Below, piece after piece: positions 40,545 through 45,011 of a stretch of DNA of 45,011 nucleotides. The notes under the pieces were generated by a model that saw nothing but the letters and a program-made list of their open reading frames with translations, did no database searches and had not been told where the DNA came from. Location: assembly GCF_014698045.1 (NCBI RefSeq), contig NZ_JACJSE010000040.1, positions 1 to 45,011 on the forward strand, written 5' to 3'. This DNA is from Aulosira sp. FACHB-615 (GTDB taxonomy: Bacteria; Cyanobacteriota; Cyanobacteriia; Cyanobacteriales; Nostocaceae). Every line of letters starts with the position of its first letter. Within the stretch, counting starts at the first letter, position 1. The position numbers and the translations under genes were made by a program.

Positions 40545-42554
40545 TTAAAATCGCTGACCGATACCCAGATGCACTTTACTTTCGCCTTGGTTGTTAATGC
40601 CGTAGTCAGCACGAATTAACCCCAGTGGGGAATCTAAGCGCACACCTGCACCGTAGCCAAACCCGTAACCGGGTTTATCACGCGCACCCGCCGGGTCTCC
40701 TAAAACGGTGCTACCAGAACCTAAATCTGAGCCGAAGTCGGCAAATAACACGCCCCCAACTATGGGTAGAATGGGGAAGCGGTATTCTGCGGAAGCTAAA
40801 ACGTAACTGCGTCCACTGCCAACTTTACCTGCATCGTAACCGCGCACAGAGTTGGAACCACCCAAATTAAAGGCTTCGTAAGGTGGTAAATCGCCAATGA
40901 CTGTCCCGGCTTGGACATTTAAAGCGAATACTTGCGTTTGTTTACTGTCGAATACTTTGACTGGTACATATTGACTGAAATTGGCGGTGACGCGGTTGAG
41001 GGAGATATTTCCTTGACCGATGGGTATAGATTGTTCTGTACTTAATTTGAGTAAGGAACCTTGAGTGGGGTTGAGTGGGTTATTGCGTTTGTCTTTAGCG
41101 GCGGTGAAAGAGACGGTCGTTAAGTCATCAATACCTGTACCACTGGCAGATAAGGGATTTCCTTGGGCATCGCTTGAATTAATATTACCTTGGCGATCGC
41201 GGATTGTTGTTCTTGTATAATTCAATCCTAAAGACGCATCCCAACCATCAATCGGTCTTTGCAAGCTGACACTCCCGCCAATTTGCCCTTCCCGCACTTT
41301 ATCACCGTTAGCTAATTTAATGGTGTCATCAAAGGTGTCGGAAAGTTCTTGGCGACGGAAGCCGTTAACGGTGTAACCCAAGCTATCAGGATTGTTAGGA
41401 CGATAAGGATTAATTAATTTCCCGTCAAATTGCAAATCACGACTACTAACACCTACATTCAAATTTAAAATATTGTTCTTTCCGGCAACGTTTTGGTCTT
41501 GATAATTAACAGTGCCTATAATGCCTTGATTAGCGTTATAACTTCCACCCAAATTAATTGCCCGTGCGCCATTTTCCTTGAGTTCATAAACTAAATCTAA
41601 TTTACTAGCATCGCCTTCTAAAGCCACATTCACACTCGAAAATAAGCCTGTGCGGTATAATTGTTGAATATCTTGCTGGACTAATTTTTCTTGAAATATT
41701 TGCCCAGTTTGTAGTTTAATTTGCTGCCGTAAAAACTCTGGTTTAGTCCTTCCGGTGACGGGATTACCTTTACTATCAACAGTTTGACCTTCATCGTTGA
41801 CAAATCGGAATTTAATATCACCTACTAAACCTTCGGCGACGTTGATGTTAAGTATTCCCTCCCGGCTGGGTTTAATTGATAGGACTCGCGCCAAGTTATA
41901 ACCGTTGTCGCTGTACCATTTATTGACCTGTTGCACCGCTTTTTGCAATCCGGTGGGACTGATGGCGCTATTGAATTGCGGTTGAAATTGTTCCAGGGCT
42001 ACTTGATAAGTTAGTACCTTTGCACCAGAAAGTTGCAGCGATCGCACTATTACTGGTTGCACTTGATAAGTTACACTCAACCCTGCGGCTGTGCTGCGGC
42101 TATTAACATTGGCGGTGGTAAATAAACCAGTCTCTAAAATTGCGGCGACATCTTTTTGTAGCTGGTTTTGGCTGGTGTCTCCCCCAGGCTGGGTTTTTAT
42201 CACGCGGCGGACAATTTCTTGCAATTCGGGAGTCGCGCCTACTATCTGTACATCTATTGCTGTAACAACTAAATTATTATCTGTTGGTAAAGTAGTCTTA
42301 CTTTGATTAACTGGAGTGAGTACTACAGGAGATTTTTTGTTAATAACTGTGGATTTTTGGGTAAATTGCGGCGTAACCACAGTTTCCGGCGCTGAAATGG
42401 CTTCGGTGCGGATGGGAGTTTCTTCAATTACCGGAACTACGACATCTTTTTTAGTTTCTTTGGCTGGGGTAGTTGTTACAGCTAGTGCTTGTTGAGTGAC
42501 ATTACTAGCCGCTAAAGTAGCTAAAGTTAAAATTGCAGTTTTAGAAATTTGCAT
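40545..42554 (-). CDS. Omp85-family outer membrane assembly protein
   Basis: 669 residues. A cleavable signal (MQISKTAILTLATLAAS... ending near ALA) is followed by a Pro/Thr-rich linker, POTRA domains from about residue 95 to 345 (VTAIDVQIVGA, VIVRSLQLSGAKVL, VGDIKFRFVND) and a 16-strand barrel with the conserved NSVRGYDAGK loop-6 motif and terminal Phe. Cyanobacterial Omp85/BamA proteins insert beta-barrels into the outer membrane. No Cys and no internal Met, but that is common in outer membrane proteins. Divergent from the LpxB-related gene. Which Omp85 paralogue this is cannot be settled from sequence alone. Confidence 0.88.
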   Translation of the reverse strand: MQISKTAILTLATLAASNVTQQALAVTTTPAKETKKDVVVPVIEETPIRTEAISAPETVVTPQFTQKSTVINKKSPVVLTPVNQSKTTLPTDNNLVVTAIDVQIVGATPELQEIVRRVIKTQPGGDTSQNQLQKDVAAILETGLFTTANVNSRSTAAGLSVTYQVQPVIVRSLQLSGAKVLTYQVALEQFQPQFNSAISPTGLQKAVQQVNKWYSDNGYNLARVLSIKPSREGILNINVAEGLVGDIKFRFVNDEGQTVDSKGNPVTGRTKPEFLRQQIKLQTGQIFQEKLVQQDIQQLYRTGLFSSVNVALEGDASKLDLVYELKENGARAINLGGSYNANQGIIGTVNYQDQNVAGKNNILNLNVGVSSRDLQFDGKLINPYRPNNPDSLGYTVNGFRRQELSDTFDDTIKLANGDKVREGQIGGSVSLQRPIDGWDASLGLNYTRTTIRDRQGNINSSDAQGNPLSASGTGIDDLTTVSFTAAKDKRNNPLNPTQGSLLKLSTEQSIPIGQGNISLNRVTANFSQYVPVKVFDSKQTQVFALNVQAGTVIGDLPPYEAFNLGGSNSVRGYDAGKVGSGRSYVLASAEYRFPILPIVGGVLFADFGSDLGSGSTVLGDPAGARDKPGYGFGYGAGVRLDSPLGLIRADYGINNQGESKVHLGIGQRF

Positions 42555-42876
42555 AACAAATAATTACTAATTCGTAATTCGTAATTGAAGTATGCAAGCC
42601 TACGCTACCACTGTGTTGATTGGGTTTACCCAAAACCACAGCAGTTCCCTCAATTTATTGACGGAAGTAATAAGCTTCAAACCCCTAGCTAACTTCTATG
42701 GGTTATACCAATTCTCCGTGAAGATGCACTTAATTTTTTTACGAACCGCCAAGAACGCCAAGAGCGCCAAGGAAGACAAAAATAATTATTTAGTGCAAGC
42801 TGACAGAGATTTGGTGTTAATTACGAATTATCAATTACAAGTTATTTTGACAGTTAATCTTGATGTTTTGTTTCTT
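42555..42876. other. Divergent intergenic gap with interspersed repeat
   Basis: Between the Omp85 and LpxB-related starts. It contains TATACCAATTCTCCGTGAAG followed by ACGAACCGCCAAGAACGCC (about 42703-42780), a second copy of the repeat at 20058, and GTAATTCGTAATTG/TACGAATTATCAATTAC inverted fragments. An open frame runs through it into the next gene but reads as repeat-derived peptide (FLRTAKNAKSAKED). Confidence 0.6.
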
Positions 42877-44229
42877 ATGAGTCATTCACCATCTGCAAGT
42901 TCTCGGTTACGCTTACTATTTTTAAGTAACGGTCATGGCGAAGATATAATCGCAGTCCGCATTGTGCAAGCATTCCAGCAACTATCAAACCCACCAGAGA
43001 TGTTTGCTTTACCGTTGGTGGGTGAAGGACATGCTTATCAAAATTTGGGTATTCCTTTGATTGGTGCAGTACAAACAATGCCTTCTGGTGGTTTTATATA
43101 TATGGATAACCGCCAACTGATGCGGGATGTGCGCGGCGGTTTAGTACAGTTGACACTCAGCCAAATTCAAGCGATGCGGCGGTGGGTGAGTTCGCAACCA
43201 AAATCAGGTAAACAAACAGCAATTTTAGCGGTGGGAGATATTGTCCCGTTATTGTTTGCTTATTTTAGTGGCGCGAATTATGCTTTTGTCGGCACAGCAA
43301 AATCTGAGTATTATGTGCAGGATGAAACAGGATTGTTACCACGCTCATCTAAATCTGCACGTTGGGAAAATTTTTCTGGTTCAATTTACCATCCTTGGGA
43401 ACGTTGGTTAATGAGTCGTCGCCGTTGTCGGGCGGTGTTTCCCAGAGATAGTTTGACTACGGAAATTTTAAAACAATGGCCGATTCCCGCCGTTGATGTG
43501 GGGAATCCGATGATGGATAACTTGGAACCGAGTTTTCCCACGCAACGATTTTACACTGCTGATATCCAACAACAAGAATTAGCTAGACCATTGGTTGTGA
43601 CGCTGCTTCCGGGTTCTCGCCCACCAGAAGCTTATCAAAATTGGCAATTAATTATGGAGGCTGTATCTGCACTGCTGGCTAGTTTTCAAGAACGAGATGC
43701 AGCAGGGCATACTTCTGGTAATGTAGTGTTTTTAGCAGCGATCGCACCCAGTCTTGATACCAGTCAACTCACCTCTAACTTACAAATTCAAGGTTGGCGA
43801 CCCCACACAACATCACCAATTTCTCTCCCGGATACCAATACTTTAATTTATCAGCAACGCCATGCTTATTTGCTAATCTCTCAACAAGCTTATAACGATT
43901 GTATACATTTGGGAGATGTGGCGATCGCTATGGCGGGGACTGCTACAGAACAATTTGTTGGTCTAGGCAAGCCTGCGATCGCAATTCCCGGACAGGGGCC
44001 ACAATATAATTATGCCTTTGCTGAAGCCCAAAGCCGTCTTTTAGGATCTTCTTTGATTTTAATTGAGAAACCATCCCAAGCAGCGAAGGTGTTGCGATCG
44101 CTACTACAACATCCTGACAGGTTACAAATCATCGCCGAAAATGGTTTGCGGCGAATGGGTCAACCAGGCGCAGCTAGACGAATTGCTGATTGTTTAGCCG
44201 AAAGATTAGTTTTAAAAAGCAAAAAGTAA
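42877..44229 (+). CDS. Lipid-A-disaccharide-synthase-related protein
   Basis: 450 residues from the ATG at 42877-42879 (MSHSPSASSRLRLLFLSNGHGED). The pattern LLFLSNGHGEDIIAVRI, VGNPMMDNL, VVTLLPGSRPPEAYQNW, AIAMAGTATEQFVGLGKPAI and PGQGPQYNY matches the cyanobacterial LpxB-related glycosyltransferase family (GT19-like), distinct from true LpxB. It probably moves a sugar onto an envelope lipid. A longer in-frame start at 42592 crosses an interspersed repeat and is rejected. It diverges from the Omp85 gene, consistent with a joint envelope role. Confidence 0.82.
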   Translation: MSHSPSASSRLRLLFLSNGHGEDIIAVRIVQAFQQLSNPPEMFALPLVGEGHAYQNLGIPLIGAVQTMPSGGFIYMDNRQLMRDVRGGLVQLTLSQIQAMRRWVSSQPKSGKQTAILAVGDIVPLLFAYFSGANYAFVGTAKSEYYVQDETGLLPRSSKSARWENFSGSIYHPWERWLMSRRRCRAVFPRDSLTTEILKQWPIPAVDVGNPMMDNLEPSFPTQRFYTADIQQQELARPLVVTLLPGSRPPEAYQNWQLIMEAVSALLASFQERDAAGHTSGNVVFLAAIAPSLDTSQLTSNLQIQGWRPHTTSPISLPDTNTLIYQQRHAYLLISQQAYNDCIHLGDVAIAMAGTATEQFVGLGKPAIAIPGQGPQYNYAFAEAQSRLLGSSLILIEKPSQAAKVLRSLLQHPDRLQIIAENGLRRMGQPGAARRIADCLAERLVLKSKK

Positions 44230-44338
44230 AAAGGTAAAAGATTCTCTTGTTTGAGAGTAAAGTGCTGATTTTTGAGCATCAATAATCTAGTAACTACAGC
44301 TATAACCTTTGCCTTTTGCCTTTTAACTTTTAACTTCT

Positions 44339-44923
44339 CTATGCAACTAACCCAGAACGTAAAGCACGCACGGCGGCTTGAGTACGGTCATCAGCGCAGA
44401 GTTTGTTTAAGATGTTGCGGACGTGGGTTTTAACTGTACCAACTGTAATGTAAAGTTTTTCGGCAATTTGACCGTTACTGCAACCAGCAACAATTAATTC
44501 TAGAATTTCTAATTCTCGTTGGGTGAGGGGATAGGTTTCTAGAACTTGTTCGTATTCTGTGGCTAAGGCTTCAATTTTTACGGTCTTGGGCTGATCACCC
44601 TTTTGGTTTTCCCCTGGTATGCCTTGGCGCATCTTACGTAATACTACATTAGCGATCGCCGGATCAATCCAAGAGTTCCCACTGTAAGTTGCTTGGATGG
44701 CTTCTGTTAACTTGCTAATACTAGTTTCTTTCATGTAGTAAGAGTCTGCACCAGCCGCAAACGCCGCCAATACTGCATCCTCTGTATGATCCATTGTCAA
44801 AATCAGGATTTTGGTAGCTGTTTGTCCAGTCTCAGCTTGATAACGTCTATATTTACGGGTGAGTTCAATCCCATCCATATCAGGTAAGCCAATATCTAAC
44901 GCGATGTGCGACTTATTGTTTCG
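44339..44923 (-). pseudogene. NarL/LuxR-type response regulator lacking its N-terminus
   Basis: The frame encodes the end of a receiver domain (IALDIGLPDMDGIEL with the phospho-acceptor Asp, ILILTMD, GADSYYMKETS with its conserved Lys) and a complete LuxR-type DNA-binding domain (LTQRELEILELIVAGCSNGQ, VGTVKTHVRNILNKL). The first 50 or so receiver residues are absent: reading upstream, similarity stops around 44905 and a TAA follows at 44924-44926. The only ATG (44876-44878) lies after the phospho-acceptor. Probably disrupted by insertion or rearrangement; a functional constitutive DNA-binding form is a weaker alternative. Confidence 0.7.
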
Positions 44924-45011
44924 TTACACAAGTTCGGTGTATGAATGATTAAAAAGAAAATTCCCACAATCCGCACTGGAGCGAGAAAATCGTTACAAAT
45001 GAGTGGAATGA
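44924..45011. other. Unassigned sequence at window end
   Basis: TTACACAAGTTCGGTGTATG and AATTCCCACAATCCGCACTG have no coding signal over the visible length and do not continue the response regulator. It may be the end of an insertion sequence extending beyond the window, but no inverted repeat or transposase can be seen. Confidence 0.3.

Noticed and set aside
40545..42554. Omp85 as another example of sulfur-sparing composition
   Set aside because: Outer membrane barrels generally lack Cys and are poor in Met, so its composition is no evidence of sulfur regulation.
42592..42876. N-terminal extension of the LpxB-related gene
   Set aside because: The extension is translated from an interspersed repeat, and the conserved family start matches the ATG at 42877.

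Overview
The window comes from a cyanobacterium, most likely a filamentous heterocyst-forming one (Nostocales). The evidence is many GCGATCGC-type (HIP1) sites, short degenerate tandem repeats in most intergenic gaps, small terminal-inverted-repeat elements, an Omp85 protein with POTRA domains, and a cyanobacterial lipid-A-disaccharide-synthase-related protein. I saw no tRNA, rRNA or CRISPR array.

Layout. 0.1-3.0 kb: a DUF4114 protein, a small hypothetical and a KAT/YbdL-type aminotransferase. 3.0-6.9 kb: an Ssu/Tau-type ABC transporter (permease, ATPase, lipoprotein SBP) plus an SBP-fold protein without a signal peptide. 7.2-8.3 kb: a small pyrophosphatase-like protein and a HAD phosphatase. 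8.5-33.6 kb, almost all on the minus strand: a dense organosulfur-scavenging block with TauD-like and CmcJ/NvfI-like oxygenases, an FMO-like flavoprotein, two acyl-CoA-dehydrogenase-fold monooxygenases (SfnB/DszC type), a class II aldolase-fold protein, a thiol-dioxygenase-like cupin, SsuD/SfnG/DszA-type LLM flavin monooxygenases, a YfcF-like GST, three more sulfonate SBPs, a methionine-type ABC system (one MetN, one MetI, four MetQ-like lipoproteins) and a ferritin-like candidate diiron protein. 33.9-37.3 kb, plus strand: a second SfnG/SsuD-like LLM enzyme followed by an AprA/AprB-like flavoprotein-ferredoxin pair. 37.6-39.9 kb: a fusion of an FAD/NAD(P)-binding domain with an ETHE1-type persulfide dioxygenase domain. 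40.5-45.0 kb: envelope genes (Omp85, LpxB-related) and a NarL-type response regulator missing its N-terminus.

How it fits together. Periplasmic lipoproteins probably capture sulfonates, sulfate esters, sulfones or methionine-like compounds. The few permease/ATPase sets import them. Cytoplasmic flavin- and iron-dependent oxygenases break C-S bonds to release sulfite, and thiol and persulfide dioxygenases handle reduced sulfur. No SsuE-type flavin reductase and no dedicated regulator is encoded here. Three copies of a 19-bp motif upstream of sulfur genes are candidate operators.

The least expected signal is composition. Several soluble enzymes of the block contain almost no sulfur: the TauD-like, SfnB/DszC-like and YfcF-like proteins have no Cys and no Met beyond the initiator, and the 480-residue FMO-like protein has no Cys and two Met. 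This looks like sulfur-sparing selection on proteins made during sulfur starvation.
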